From the NCBI RefSeq assembly GCF_902460415.1, contig NZ_CABPTY010000002.1:481342-545341 (forward strand): a DNA stretch of 64,000 bases. Reading direction: 5' to 3'. The notes under the pieces were generated by a model. It saw only the letters and a list, made by a program, of their open reading frames with translations. It made no database searches and was not told the DNA's origin. Numbering within the stretch: position 1 is the stretch's first letter; the number at the start of each line of letters is the position of its first letter. The stretch is from Campylobacter_A concisus_Y (lineage in GTDB: Bacteria; Campylobacterota; Campylobacteria; Campylobacterales; Campylobacteraceae). Position numbers and translations under genes: made by a program. Positions 17,130 to 26,752 of this stretch are shown here, in pieces.

Positions 17130-18368
17130 TTAATTTTTAACAGCTTTTGCCATATCCCACATTGGCATAAATATACCAAGGGCGAGCAAAAGCACCATAG
17201 CTGCGATAAATATTAGTAGTATCGGCTCAATATAGTTTGAAATATTATCAATAATATCATTAAATTTCACTCTATAATAATCAGTAACTTTTTGTGTCAT
17301 GTCATCTAAGCTACCACTTTGTTCGCCAGCTCCTATCATTTGTATAAGCATACCCTCATAAAGCCCAGTTTGCCTAAAGGCCTCGGTTAAGCTTATGCCG
17401 CGACCAACCAGTACTTTTACGGCAGTTAGCTTATTTCTTATGTCTTGATTTGAAACAGTTACAACGGCAGTATCTAGCGCATCAGCGATAGGAAGTCCAG
17501 CGCGAACAAGCTCTGTAAAGATTAGATTAAATCTACTCATATTTGCAAAAAATATTATCTTACCTACAAGATAGACTTTTAGTAGATATTTATCGACCTT
17601 ATCTCTAAAATTTTCATCATTTGAATATTGCCTTTTTAGCAAAAAAGCAAATGCGACAAGAACAACTATTATATATATACCGTAATTGCTCATTATGTAT
17701 TCAATGTTTAGTAAAATTTTAGTAGGAAGAGGTAGGTCGGCATTAAGCTGGCTAAAAATTTCTCGAAATTGTGGAACAACTGATGTCATGAGCACAATAA
17801 AAGCCAAAATTATAGAGCATATTACGGTTATTGGATACCTTATGGCTTTTTTAAATTTTTGCTGGTTATCCCAGACTTCTTGCAAGATAGCAGCTAGCTT
17901 TGATAATGCGTCGGCCATATTACCAGTACTCTCTCCAAGCCTTACCATAGCGACAGTGACATCGCCTAGCTCTTCTTGAAAATTTTCTATACTTTGAGTT
18001 AAACTTGCACCTTGATTTAGGTCTTCATCTAGTGTTTGAAATATTGTTTTTAGCCTTTTATCCTCGGTAGCATTTGCTGTCTCTTTTATGCCATCATGTA
18101 TTGATATGCCAGCATTAGTCATAACGCTAAGTTGCCTTATGGTAGCGACTAGAGCTGGAATTTTTACTTTTGAAGAAGAGAAAATTTTGTTAAATTTTTC
18201 TTGCAAGTCCAAAAAATCATTGTTAATACTTGAGACCTGAGTTTCTTTGATCTTTACTATCATGCCTTGAATATTTGCACGATTTTTAACATCATTTTTG
18301 CTATTGGCCTTTAGGCTCATCTTTTGGCGTTTGCCATCTTTTATATATTCTATTTCATAAAATTTCAT
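17130..18368 (-). CDS. ctsF: Type II secretion-like inner-membrane protein (GspF/PilC family), DNA uptake CtsF
   Basis: This GspF/PilC-family platform protein has 412 residues and two GspF domains (ATIRQLSVMTNAGISIHDGI and FNLIFTELVRAGLPIADALDTA), with membrane segments near residues 180, 220 and 390. In C. jejuni the homologue CtsF is needed for natural transformation. The start overlaps ctsE by four bases. It is the last gene of the nine-gene operon; the PAS gene follows after 21 bases. Confidence 0.9.
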   Translation of the reverse strand: MKFYEIEYIKDGKRQKMSLKANSKNDVKNRANIQGMIVKIKETQVSSINNDFLDLQEKFNKIFSSSKVKIPALVATIRQLSVMTNAGISIHDGIKETANATEDKRLKTIFQTLDEDLNQGASLTQSIENFQEELGDVTVAMVRLGESTGNMADALSKLAAILQEVWDNQQKFKKAIRYPITVICSIILAFIVLMTSVVPQFREIFSQLNADLPLPTKILLNIEYIMSNYGIYIIVVLVAFAFLLKRQYSNDENFRDKVDKYLLKVYLVGKIIFFANMSRFNLIFTELVRAGLPIADALDTAVVTVSNQDIRNKLTAVKVLVGRGISLTEAFRQTGLYEGMLIQMIGAGEQSGSLDDMTQKVTDYYRVKFNDIIDNISNYIEPILLIFIAAMVLLLALGIFMPMWDMAKAVKN

Positions 18369-20116
18369 ATCTTGGCAACTCTATATACTTCTTCGATTGT
18401 TGTTACACCATTTGCTGCGCGTATAACGCCATCATGGAACATATCTATAAAGCCTTCGTCATAGGCGGCCTTTTTAAGCTCTTCTTTTGAGGCGTTGTTT
18501 GCTACGATACTTGCTATATGATCGCTGATAGATAATATTTCGCTTATCATTTCACGCCCCAGATATCCAGTTTGTGAGCAGTGCTGGCAACCTACGCTTT
18601 TATAAAACTGATAATCTTCAGGGAGAAATTTCTTAATCTCATCAAGAGCTTTTTGAGATAGCGTGACTTTTTGTTTGCAATACGGGCAAAGCTTTCTTAC
18701 AAGCCTTTGAGCCTCTATGCAAACTAATGCACCACTTACTAGATATGGCTCAATGCCCATATCAACCATACGAGGTAAAGCGCTAATAGCGTCGTTTGTA
18801 TGAAGTGTAGAAAAAACCAAGTGGCCAGTTAGTGCTGCTTGAATTGCGATTCTAAGCGTCTCTTGATCTCTGATCTCACCTATCATAATAATGTCTGGAT
18901 CTTGCCTTAAAATAGAGCGAAGAGCCGAGATAAAAGTAAGTCCAGCTTTCTCATTTACATGTACTTGTTGGATCATATTTAGCTGATACTCGACCGGATC
19001 TTCAACGGTAATAATCTTAGTTTTTACACTTTTTATATCATTTAATGCACCATAAAGTGTAGTCGTTTTTCCTGATCCTGTTGGGCCAGTAACTAGGATG
19101 ATGCCATAAGGCGCTTTCATGCTCTTTTTAAATTTAGCAAAGTTATCTGGATGCATACCAAGGTCTTCAATGTTTATGATAACTTTTGATTTGTCCAAAA
19201 TTCTTAAAACTATGCTTTCGCCGTTTAAAATAGGTAGCGTAGAGATACGAAAATCATACTCTTTATCTAAAATTTGAGCTGAAAATCTACCATCTTGTGG
19301 GCGGCGGCGCTCCGCGATATCCATGTTTGAAAGTAGCTTCATTCGGCTTACCATTGGAGGATAAATATCTTTATCAAATATAAATGTCTCACTTAGCATA
19401 CCATCTATCCTGCTTCTTACGATACAGTTTGTCTCGGTTGGCTCGATGTGGATATCGCTCGCTCTGCTTTGAATAGATGTTTTTAAAATTATCTCAATTA
19501 GCTTTAAAATTCCAGAACTTTCTGTGCTTTGCCCTTGGCTACTGGAGCTTGAAAGCTCTTTTCTGATCTCTGTAATAACGTCCTTTATGCTTTCATTAAG
19601 AGCTATTTTGTTTATATATTTTTCTATCTGGGCTGGATCTGCGCAAGCTACTTTTAATAGCTTTCTGTTAAATAAATTTTGAACTTTATCTTGAATGATC
19701 ACGTCAAAAGGATTTTTAAAAGCAACATAAACGCTTATCTCGTCTTCTTTTACGGGTATGGCGTTATATGATTTTAGCTGCGAGGTACTTAGCTTTTCAC
19801 TGATACGGTAGTCGATATCTATATCATCAAGATCAAAAAATGTGATTTTAAATTTATCACATACATATTGAATAAAGCGCTTTTGATCTATCTGAAGACT
19901 AGTCGAAATTTCATCAATGTCAGTGTGTCCTCTTCTATAAATATCAGATAGAATTTCAAAAAAAATCTCTTCTTCTAGCATATTTTCTTCAAGCAAAATA
20001 GCCAAAAGACTTTTTTCGTTTATCTTTTTTATCTCTATAATCTTTAAAATTTGCTCATCATTTAGTTTATTAAGTTGCTCTAATGTTTTTAGTGTTAAAT
20101 TCTCTAAATTATTCAT
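18365..20116 (-). CDS. ctsE: Type II secretion-like ATPase (GspE/PilB family), DNA uptake CtsE
   Basis: This secretion ATPase has 583 residues. An N-terminal GspE-N-like region precedes the ATPase core: Walker A GPTGSGKTTTLY, Asp box and Walker B IIMIGEIRDQETL, and the His-box TGHLVFSTLHTNDA. A zinc-binding tetracysteine (CPYC ... CQHC) lies near the C-terminus, as in GspE. It would power the assembly of a pseudopilus for DNA uptake (CtsE in C. jejuni). It overlaps ctsF and lies nine bases after a small exported protein. Confidence 0.92.
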   Translation of the reverse strand: MNNLENLTLKTLEQLNKLNDEQILKIIEIKKINEKSLLAILLEENMLEEEIFFEILSDIYRRGHTDIDEISTSLQIDQKRFIQYVCDKFKITFFDLDDIDIDYRISEKLSTSQLKSYNAIPVKEDEISVYVAFKNPFDVIIQDKVQNLFNRKLLKVACADPAQIEKYINKIALNESIKDVITEIRKELSSSSSQGQSTESSGILKLIEIILKTSIQSRASDIHIEPTETNCIVRSRIDGMLSETFIFDKDIYPPMVSRMKLLSNMDIAERRRPQDGRFSAQILDKEYDFRISTLPILNGESIVLRILDKSKVIINIEDLGMHPDNFAKFKKSMKAPYGIILVTGPTGSGKTTTLYGALNDIKSVKTKIITVEDPVEYQLNMIQQVHVNEKAGLTFISALRSILRQDPDIIMIGEIRDQETLRIAIQAALTGHLVFSTLHTNDAISALPRMVDMGIEPYLVSGALVCIEAQRLVRKLCPYCKQKVTLSQKALDEIKKFLPEDYQFYKSVGCQHCSQTGYLGREMISEILSISDHIASIVANNASKEELKKAAYDEGFIDMFHDGVIRAANGVTTIEEVYRVAKI

Positions 20117-20125
20117 CTCTTCTCT

Positions 20126-20665
20126 TTATCTATACTCAATCTGCGAAGTAAGATCGTCATTTTTAAAAATTTTTAAAATCATTTTTGCAAAATTTGGGCT
20201 AACGATTGTACTAAGTTCATATCTTGTATCTGAATTTGGCTCTTCAAAAATAAATACGCCAAGCTCCTCAATGTATTCTTTTTTGACAAATTTATCAAAT
20301 ATAAATGAAAGAATGTAATCGCTCTTTGGAAGCCTAATATAGCTTATATCAGCCCCATCCAAGATAGCATGAAGCAATAGCTTTTTTTTAAGCAATATAT
20401 CTGCAAAATATGCTGCATTCTCTCTTGAACTTTGCGTTTTTGATAGTTTGCTTGCTGGAAGAGCGAGCCTATCTATATCATTTGTTTTTAAGCAAGATAT
20501 GCCAAAGATATTAAGAAATTCTTCATTTTGTGAATCTTTTAAAAGATCTTGTATTTTTTGATTGCAAATTTTAGGATATTCAGCTTTTTCAAAATAACTT
20601 TTAATGTCAGCAGTCCCAAGCGCAAAGGCATTTAATGATAAAAATATAACGAGCAAAAATTTCAC
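20126..20665 (-). CDS. Exported protein of the competence operon, unknown function
   Basis: A 179-residue protein starting with a clear signal peptide (MKFLLVIFLSLNAFALG). No family was recognised. Three cysteines are present. The start overlaps the stop of the upstream TPR protein by four bases, and ctsE follows after nine bases, so it is an integral member of the operon. A periplasmic accessory role in DNA uptake is inferred from position only. Confidence 0.7.
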   Translation of the reverse strand: MKFLLVIFLSLNAFALGTADIKSYFEKAEYPKICNQKIQDLLKDSQNEEFLNIFGISCLKTNDIDRLALPASKLSKTQSSRENAAYFADILLKKKLLLHAILDGADISYIRLPKSDYILSFIFDKFVKKEYIEELGVFIFEEPNSDTRYELSTIVSPNFAKMILKIFKNDDLTSQIEYR

Positions 20666-21549
20666 AACGTATCGCTTTTTATCTTATTTATTAGCTCATT
20701 TATCTCGGGCTTATTTTTATTTTTATTATATTCTTCTAATGCACGCAATGCGTCATCTTTTTGTTTTAGCATATATTTTGCCTTAGCAAACATAACCCAA
20801 GACTCCTCAATGCTACTATCTAAATTATTTGCCGATAGTGCCCATTTTATAGTATCGCTATATCTTTTATCTTGATAGCATTTTCTTGCTATTTTAAGTG
20901 CGGTTTCTGGATTTTTGCTTTTATTAAAATTTTCTTTTAGCATAGAAATTTCATTGTTTTCACTTGAAATTTGAATATCAATTTTTGGCTTTGCTTTTGG
21001 TTCTAGTTCTATTATCTCTTCATTTGGTAGAGGCTGTTCATTTTGCATATTTTCATTTTCGGTTGGTAAATTTAGCTTTAGCCAACCGCCACCACTTCTT
21101 TGTTTTTTATCTGATGCCTGCTCTTTATTATCTTCATTTAGCTTTATGGATTGTTCTAGCTTTTTAGCTATTTTCTCGGCGAGTTCATCTTGTTTTTTAT
21201 CTGATTCAAATCTCTCTTTTGCCTGCTCGCTTTTTTGCTTGCCATCTTCTAAAATATTTTTGCTGACATTAGTTTCAGCAAAGGTTATGCTCTTTTCTTT
21301 TATATCTGTTATATCTGTTTGTATTGTCAAATTTTTCTCAACCAAAGTTGGAATATTGGTTGTTTCTTTTTTGTTTTTAGCATTTGAGAAAAATAAAAAA
21401 GCACCAAAGATAAAAGTAATTAGCAAGATCGTAATTATTAAAAGGCCTAGCTTTTTATGTGATAACAATTTTAAAAGACTATTTTTATTCTTTTTTTCGT
21501 AATCTTCATAGAGCTTTTCTAGCCTTTGAATTTCTTGTAATTCAAGCAT
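20662..21549 (-). CDS. Membrane-anchored TPR-like protein of the competence operon
   Basis: A 295-residue protein: short cytosolic N-terminus, one membrane helix at about residues 33-53 (LLIITILLITFIFGAFLFF), a charged low-complexity linker rich in Lys/Glu (about 90-150), and a C-terminal helical-repeat region (PETALKIARKCYQDKRYSDTIKWA, then SWVMFAKAKYMLKQKDDALRAL) of TPR type. The architecture resembles MshN/PilF-like helpers. It lies between the ctsP-like ATPase and the secretion ATPase, the position of a CtsP-interacting membrane protein in C. jejuni; the equivalence is not proven. Confidence 0.7.
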   Translation of the reverse strand: MLELQEIQRLEKLYEDYEKKNKNSLLKLLSHKKLGLLIITILLITFIFGAFLFFSNAKNKKETTNIPTLVEKNLTIQTDITDIKEKSITFAETNVSKNILEDGKQKSEQAKERFESDKKQDELAEKIAKKLEQSIKLNEDNKEQASDKKQRSGGGWLKLNLPTENENMQNEQPLPNEEIIELEPKAKPKIDIQISSENNEISMLKENFNKSKNPETALKIARKCYQDKRYSDTIKWALSANNLDSSIEESWVMFAKAKYMLKQKDDALRALEEYNKNKNKPEINELINKIKSDTL

Positions 21550-22369
21550 GAATTATTCCTGTATCAAGTGCAGACATTGTCAAAATTTTAATATTTGCGT
21601 CCTCGCTACTTAATTTTGATGGCTGATTTTGTTCGTAATATTCACAAATTTCATAAAATTTATACATAATTTTATTTAGTGTGCGTAGATTTCCGCAACA
21701 AAGCTCATAGGCTTTGTCATAGTCTTTTTTCTGAAAATTTAGGTATTTATCGTAGCCCTTTTGTCCTATTTTTCTTTGCAAATAGACTATGATTTCATTC
21801 GTGTTTGCACTTCCAAGCTCTATACTCTCCCAAATTCTAGTTTGAAAATAGTCCTTTGCTAACACATCTTCATTTTCAGTTTTATGAATCGTAAATAGAA
21901 ATTTAAATAATCTTGTATCGGCCATTAGCCTTATTTTTTCGATCAGTTCAGTAGGATAAAGTTGTGCTTCATCCAGGATGACAACTATTTGGTTTTGTAA
22001 AATTTCATCTTTATTTTTAAATTCTTTTGAGTAGTGTGCAACAAAACTTTCAAAATTATTTATATTATCAAGCTTATTTCCGTATATATCCTCACAAAGA
22101 GCTTCTATAAATGTAGCCTCGCTAAAAAAAGGATGTGGAAAAAAAATTAATTTTTTATCCTTTTGAAGATCAGAGGCTATCTTGTTTAACAAAAAGGTCT
22201 TTCCACTGCCAGGCTTGCCATAAAAAAGTATAAGTTTTAATGGCTTTTTTAGAGCCGAGACGATCTTATTGTAACAAGTGATTGAGTTATCTAGATTAAC
22301 AAAATCAGCTACTTCGTCTTCGTTGATAAAGATATCTTTTATATCCGTATAAATATTCTTATTATTCAT
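21542..22369 (-). CDS. ctsP: ExeA/MshM-like AAA ATPase, DNA uptake CtsP
   Basis: This 275-residue ATPase has Walker A YGKPGSGKTFLLN near residue 50, Walker B VVILDEAQLYP near residue 130, and sensor FTIHKTEN. Homologues (ExeA, MshM) help place the secretin in the envelope; CtsP in C. jejuni is an NTPase required for transformation. No peptidoglycan-binding domain is present, unlike ExeA. It overlaps both neighbours by eight bases. Confidence 0.85.
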   Translation of the reverse strand: MNNKNIYTDIKDIFINEDEVADFVNLDNSITCYNKIVSALKKPLKLILFYGKPGSGKTFLLNKIASDLQKDKKLIFFPHPFFSEATFIEALCEDIYGNKLDNINNFESFVAHYSKEFKNKDEILQNQIVVILDEAQLYPTELIEKIRLMADTRLFKFLFTIHKTENEDVLAKDYFQTRIWESIELGSANTNEIIVYLQRKIGQKGYDKYLNFQKKDYDKAYELCCGNLRTLNKIMYKFYEICEYYEQNQPSKLSSEDANIKILTMSALDTGIIHA

Positions 22370-23882
22370 AGATCGTTTTAGAAAAACCTAAGTCTTTTAA
22401 TGATTGATTAAGTGGCTTTTTTTTGTCAAAATCAACTACATGAGGAGTGATGACAAAGATAAGCTCTGTTGTTTTTATATTGTCTCTTGTGCTTTTAAAG
22501 ACACCACCTATAAGTGGGATATCAGAAAGAAGAGGTACGGAAGTATTGTTTTTACCCTTTGTCTGGCCTATTAATCCACCAAGAATAATAGTATCACCGC
22601 TATCAACTTGAACAACAGTTGAAAGCTTCTTTTGCACTGTATCTGGAGCAATCTCTCTTAACGCATTTTGTCTTGTGTCGTCTTCAGCGTATTTAAAGTT
22701 ACTAAGCGATGGATTGATTCGAAGCATGATTTTGTTGTTATCAGAAACTTCTGGTAGTAAATTTAATAATATGCCTATAAAAACAGAGTATTGTTTATAA
22801 GTAGTTGTCAGCCTATCGCTATTGCTGTTTCCATTGTCAGTCTTTTGTTGAACACGGTAGTTTATATTATCACCAACTGAGATTAGTGCTTGCTGATTAT
22901 TAAGTGTTGTTACTTTTGGACTTGATATAACCTTTGTCTTTCCATTTGTTTCAAGAAAATTTATCATTCCATCAAGGCTAAAATTTAAATTAGCTGCAAT
23001 GTTTAATGTACGGCCAAATCCATCACTTAGGCTATTGCCTTTATTTGTCCAAGTTGCACTTGAGCTCGGATTATTTCTTGAATTACCAATGTATGTATTA
23101 AACCCAAGTTCAAATTTACTCCAATCAACACCTTGCTTATATTCATTATTTAATTCAACTGAAATAATAGAAACATCAATAATTACTTGTTTTTTTAGTC
23201 TTTTTTGCATTTCATCTATATATTTTTCGACTCGCTTAAGTTGAGAAGGAGTGGCCGTAACAGTGATAAGGCCTGCGTTTTGATTTATGATAGGATCAGG
23301 CGCTGTGATATGTTCGCTACTATTATTTAAAATAGCTTTAAGCTCAGCATCTAGTTTTTCCCAAAAGTCAAACCTTTCGGTAGTTTTTATAAGGTTGCTT
23401 GAGCCTTGGGAACTATCATCTTGAGAATTATCGCTACTACTTGAACCACTAGAAATTTCAGATGGAGTAGCATCCACTGAAGCTTGGGTGACAGCAGTTC
23501 CTTCTCTAATAGAAGTTATATAATCTAGTTTAAAAATTTGAGTTTTTAAAGATGAAATTTTTAATACATTATTTGAAAACTCGTAGCTTAAATTTTTCTC
23601 ACTTAAAAGCAGGTCAAAAACTTCGCTGAGACTCATATTTCTGATATTAACGCCAAAAACTTTATCTTTTAGCTCTGTTTTGCTATAAGTATCCTTTGCA
23701 ACAATACTGAAGTTACACATCTCTGAAAGCTGATTCAACACATCTACTAGCGCAACATCATCTGAAATTTTCATATTAAAATTCTTGCTTAAACAACTAC
23801 TTTCATTGGCGCTAGCATAATTCATATTTAAGCAAAATAGTGCACCTATTATTAATATTTTATTTAATTTTAATCTCAACAT
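22362..23882 (-). CDS. ctsD: Secretin (MshL/PilQ/GspD-like), DNA uptake CtsD
   Basis: This is the outer-membrane secretin channel. From the ATG at 23882 it has a signal peptide (MLRLKLNKILIIGALFC...ASA), an STN/N0-like domain (DDVALVDVLNQLSEMCNFSIV), a Ser-rich spacer around residues 145-165, an N1-type domain, and the secretin core ending in SGDTIILGGLIGQTKG and VPLLSDIPLIGGVFKS. I prefer this start over the one 12 bases upstream because GGAAG lies five bases before it. The gene overlaps the PilP-like gene by 23 bases. It would form the pore for incoming DNA. Confidence 0.9.
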   Translation of the reverse strand: MLRLKLNKILIIGALFCLNMNYASANESSCLSKNFNMKISDDVALVDVLNQLSEMCNFSIVAKDTYSKTELKDKVFGVNIRNMSLSEVFDLLLSEKNLSYEFSNNVLKISSLKTQIFKLDYITSIREGTAVTQASVDATPSEISSGSSSSDNSQDDSSQGSSNLIKTTERFDFWEKLDAELKAILNNSSEHITAPDPIINQNAGLITVTATPSQLKRVEKYIDEMQKRLKKQVIIDVSIISVELNNEYKQGVDWSKFELGFNTYIGNSRNNPSSSATWTNKGNSLSDGFGRTLNIAANLNFSLDGMINFLETNGKTKVISSPKVTTLNNQQALISVGDNINYRVQQKTDNGNSNSDRLTTTYKQYSVFIGILLNLLPEVSDNNKIMLRINPSLSNFKYAEDDTRQNALREIAPDTVQKKLSTVVQVDSGDTIILGGLIGQTKGKNNTSVPLLSDIPLIGGVFKSTRDNIKTTELIFVITPHVVDFDKKKPLNQSLKDLGFSKTIYE

Positions 23883-24273
23883 TTTTACTTCCATTTTTTA
23901 AAATTAGCTCTTGTTTTTCGTCGCCTTTTACTAAAAAAACACTATTTCTAGTAATATTGGCTATTTTGTAACCATCAACAATATCACCGACAGCATACCA
24001 TTTAGAATCAATATTTGCTTTGTTTAATAAAATTGCTTTTAAACTAAGCCCTTTTGAAGCTTGAGTGATAATTGATAAATTTTGATCTGTTATCGTCTTG
24101 ATAGGTTCTTGTTTAAAAGGATTTTTTATGCTCGAAAGCTCAATATCGCTAAGACCGCTTCTTTTTTCCTTTATTTTTTCAAAAATTTTATCATAAGAGT
24201 CCATTTCCTCTTGAAGCTGATTAGCAAAAACAATATTTAAAAATAAAAAAGCCAATAAAATTTTTATTTTCAT
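23860..24273 (-). CDS. PilP/MshK-like periplasmic protein of the competence operon
   Basis: A protein of 137 residues: signal peptide MKIKILLAFLFLNIVFANQ, a helical linker, then a small beta-rich domain (LKAILLNKANIDSKWYAVGDIVDGYKIANITRNSVFLVKGDEKQELIL) that matches the pattern of PilP/GspC HR domains. Such proteins join the inner-membrane complex to the secretin. The ATG at 24273 overlaps the upstream stop (TAATG). It precedes the secretin, the usual place for a PilP-like gene and the place of ctsR in C. jejuni; I do not assert that name. Confidence 0.75.
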   Translation of the reverse strand: MKIKILLAFLFLNIVFANQLQEEMDSYDKIFEKIKEKRSGLSDIELSSIKNPFKQEPIKTITDQNLSIITQASKGLSLKAILLNKANIDSKWYAVGDIVDGYKIANITRNSVFLVKGDEKQELILKNGSKNVEIKIK

Positions 24274-25172
24274 TAGTATTTCATCCCCCAAACAGANNNN
24301 NNNNNNNNNNNNNNNNNNNNNNNNNNNNNNNNNNNNNNNNNNNNNNNNNNNNNNNNNNNNNNNNNNNNNNNNNNNNNNNNNNNNNNNNNNNNNNNNNNNN
24401 NNNNNNNNNNNNNNNNNNNNNNNNNNNNNNNNNNNNNNNNNNNNNNNNNNNNNNNNNNNNNNNNNNNNNNNNNNNNNNNNNNNNNNNNNNNNNNNNNNNN
24501 NNNNNNNNNNNNNNNNNNNNNNNNNNNNNNNNNNNNNNNNNNNNNNNNNNNNGAGATCTTAGTACCAAGCTCTTTTTGGGTAGAATTTACATCCATTTTA
24601 TGAAGATCAACTACTAGCTTTGATTCTTCAAGGCCATTTATATATGAAAGCATATCTTTAAAACCTCCCAAAAATGTCAAGTCAATATTTAAAATTTGCT
24701 CAATCTTTTGGAAATTTGGCTCTTTTATATCACTTTTTAACTCTAAAATTTTTATATTATTTTGCTTTGCTAAAGATACGATGTTGTCTAAAAAATTTGC
24801 CCAATTTTGATCGTTAAATAATAAAAACGATAGTTCTTTTAGCTTTGAGTCAAAATGAGCATTAAATTTTAAAACACTAGAATACTTGCCTTTAAGCGTT
24901 TCAAGTATTTTGGACTCTTCATTTATTTTAAAATTTTTATCCCCACTAGGTGAGCTAGTCGATCTTAAATAATCTCTTGTTCTTGAAAGGTCATTGCTAA
25001 TTTTAGTATGCGAATTAAATCTTTCATCATAAAAATCTTGCGACGGATCAAAGCAAAGCATATAAACAATATAAATAATAATTAAAGCTGAACCCAAAAA
25101 AATTATATTTGTTTCGCTTTGTTTTTTTGCGTCAAAATACTTATCTATTTTACTTAAAACGTCTTGTCTCAT
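24273..25172 (-). CDS. PilO/MshJ-like inner-membrane protein (interrupted by assembly gap)
   Basis: The readable part encodes a short N-terminus, one membrane helix (IIFLGSALIIIYIVYMLCF) and a coiled-coil followed by an alpha/beta region (FLLFNDQNWANFLDNIVSLAKQNNIKILELK; LDLTFLGGFKDMLSYIN-like), the PilO pattern. Positions 24297-24552 are N, so roughly 85 residues are unknown, and the last residues (SVWGMKY) depend on the gap length being right. It overlaps the upstream PilM-N gene by four bases. Intactness cannot be judged. Confidence 0.7.
   Translation of the reverse strand: MRQDVLSKIDKYFDAKKQSETNIIFLGSALIIIYIVYMLCFDPSQDFYDERFNSHTKISNDLSRTRDYLRSTSSPSGDKNFKINEESKILETLKGKYSSVLKFNAHFDSKLKELSFLLFNDQNWANFLDNIVSLAKQNNIKILELKSDIKEPNFQKIEQILNIDLTFLGGFKDMLSYINGLEESKLVVDLHKMDVNSTQKELGTKIXXXXXXXXXXXXXXXXXXXXXXXXXXXXXXXXXXXXXXXXXXXXXXXXXXXXXXXXXXXXXXXXXXXXXXXXXXXXXXXXXXXXXXSVWGMKY
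24297..24552. other. Assembly gap (256 Ns)
   Basis: A continuous run of N inside the PilO-like gene. No sequence can be read here. With 256 Ns the flanking frames happen to agree. Confidence 1.
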
Positions 25173-26689
25173 TGTCTAATCTCTATACTTATATTACTTT
25201 CATACTCGTTGTTTTGCCTATCTTCTTTAATTTTTTTTGTATTTACTGAATATTTAGGCATCTTGCTAATATCTTTTATTAGCTGCGTAATCCTTTTTTC
25301 ATTATCGCTAACAACGGTTACTGTTAAATTTTTATCGTTGTTTTTAATATTTGTTATAAAAACGCTATTGTTGTTTATCATATCGGTAATTTCAAAAAGA
25401 TTTAAACCTTTCATTACGTAATGATCTTTTTTATTTTCAATTTCTTGAAGCAACCCTTTTCTAAAATTTAACTTCTCTTCCTCTTTGTCAGTTAATCCTT
25501 TTATATCATTTTGATCTTTTTTTAGTCTTTCAAGAGTACTTCTTATTTGTGCTGCTTGTGCATTAAGAACATCAAGCTCATCACTTAGCTTTTGTGAATC
25601 TGCCTCTAAAATACTGCCAGCTATATAATTATAAAGTGGATAGGACATGCTTAGGCAAAAAGCAGCAGCACATGTCAGTATAAATTTACCACTTTTTCTT
25701 TTTATGAACGGATCAGGCCTAAGCAAATTTGAGAAGTTAAAATCAGCATTAAAGGCCTCTTTTTTATAAAAATTTGCATACAAAGCCATCATGTTATATC
25801 GTTCACTAATGGCTAAATTTTTAGAATTTATTACAGTGCTTGTATTTAATTTCGTAGCATTTGTGCCAAGCTTTGTATTGATAAATTTTTCTAAACGCTC
25901 TATTTTATAGTCGCAGTCAATATAGATATTTTTTATATTTATGCTATAGATTCTATTGACAACATTTATCGTGTCATTTACGTAAAATATATAGTCCTCA
26001 AAAACAGTATTTAGATCGTAGCTAAAGCCTTCTTCATTGCTATCTAAAAGTCCTCTTGTCTTTAGGATATCCAAAAAGCTTTCTAGGCTTACTCTTTCGC
26101 CGCTTTGCTCTATAAATTTATCTTTTAAATAATTTAGTGTGTATCTTAAACCTCTTGATGTAAGGTATTCCCCATTTACATAAATGCTTATAAATGCTTC
26201 ATCGGCCCTAAATGTCAAAAAACAATCACTCTGAGTGCTAGGAAGCAAACCTTTCTTGTAGATAGCACTATATAAAAGTGGCTCTACAACGACATAATCT
26301 ATAAAAGGTACTCTTTTAGAAATATTTTTAAAAATTTTATTTATCGTTTCATTTGTAGCAATAAAAACATTAAAAATCCTATCTTCTTTTTCAACATTGC
26401 TTTCAAAATAAACTATTTTATAGTCAATCGCAGGATCAAGAGAGAGCTCTTCGTAAATTTTGATCGAGATATTGTTTTCAATATCCTCATCATCTATTGT
26501 TCTTGAGATATTTATGGTAGCTGTTATTATATCTTTGTACTCGATATAAGATATAAAAAAGTCTCGCTTTAGAATATTCTTTGAAAGACTTAGCGAATCG
26601 ACATTGCTATTAGAAAATCTAAAACCTTCATATTCATAAGGATCTAGCGTAACGATTGGATTATCGTTAATTTTTCTAAGCTTTAACAT
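25169..26689 (-). CDS. Fused PilM/PilN-like protein (MshI-like) of the competence operon
   Basis: A 506-residue protein with two parts. Residues 1 to about 320 resemble the actin-like PilM/GspL cytoplasmic fold (FLTFRADEAFISIYVNGEYLTSRGLRY). Then comes a membrane helix (residues about 340-362, FILTCAAAFCLSMSYPLYNYI), a coiled coil, and a PilN-like ferredoxin-fold domain ending in ISIEIRQ. Together these would form the inner-membrane assembly platform in one chain. It is the first gene of the operon, preceded by a good promoter. Confidence 0.75.
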   Translation of the reverse strand: MLKLRKINDNPIVTLDPYEYEGFRFSNSNVDSLSLSKNILKRDFFISYIEYKDIITATINISRTIDDEDIENNISIKIYEELSLDPAIDYKIVYFESNVEKEDRIFNVFIATNETINKIFKNISKRVPFIDYVVVEPLLYSAIYKKGLLPSTQSDCFLTFRADEAFISIYVNGEYLTSRGLRYTLNYLKDKFIEQSGERVSLESFLDILKTRGLLDSNEEGFSYDLNTVFEDYIFYVNDTINVVNRIYSINIKNIYIDCDYKIERLEKFINTKLGTNATKLNTSTVINSKNLAISERYNMMALYANFYKKEAFNADFNFSNLLRPDPFIKRKSGKFILTCAAAFCLSMSYPLYNYIAGSILEADSQKLSDELDVLNAQAAQIRSTLERLKKDQNDIKGLTDKEEEKLNFRKGLLQEIENKKDHYVMKGLNLFEITDMINNNSVFITNIKNNDKNLTVTVVSDNEKRITQLIKDISKMPKYSVNTKKIKEDRQNNEYESNISIEIRQ

Positions 26690-26723
26690 AAAAATTTACC
26701 TCATAATGCTCTAATTGGGCTGT

Positions 26724-26752
26724 ATTTTAATATTTTTACAATAAAAAATCAA
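26724..26752 (-). promoter_or_regulatory. Promoter of the competence operon
   Basis: On the minus strand TTGATT (26752-26747), a 17-base spacer and TAAAAT (26729-26724) precede the PilM-N-like start by about 35 bases. The -35 overlaps the era stop codon. No competence-specific site was recognised. Confidence 0.6.
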
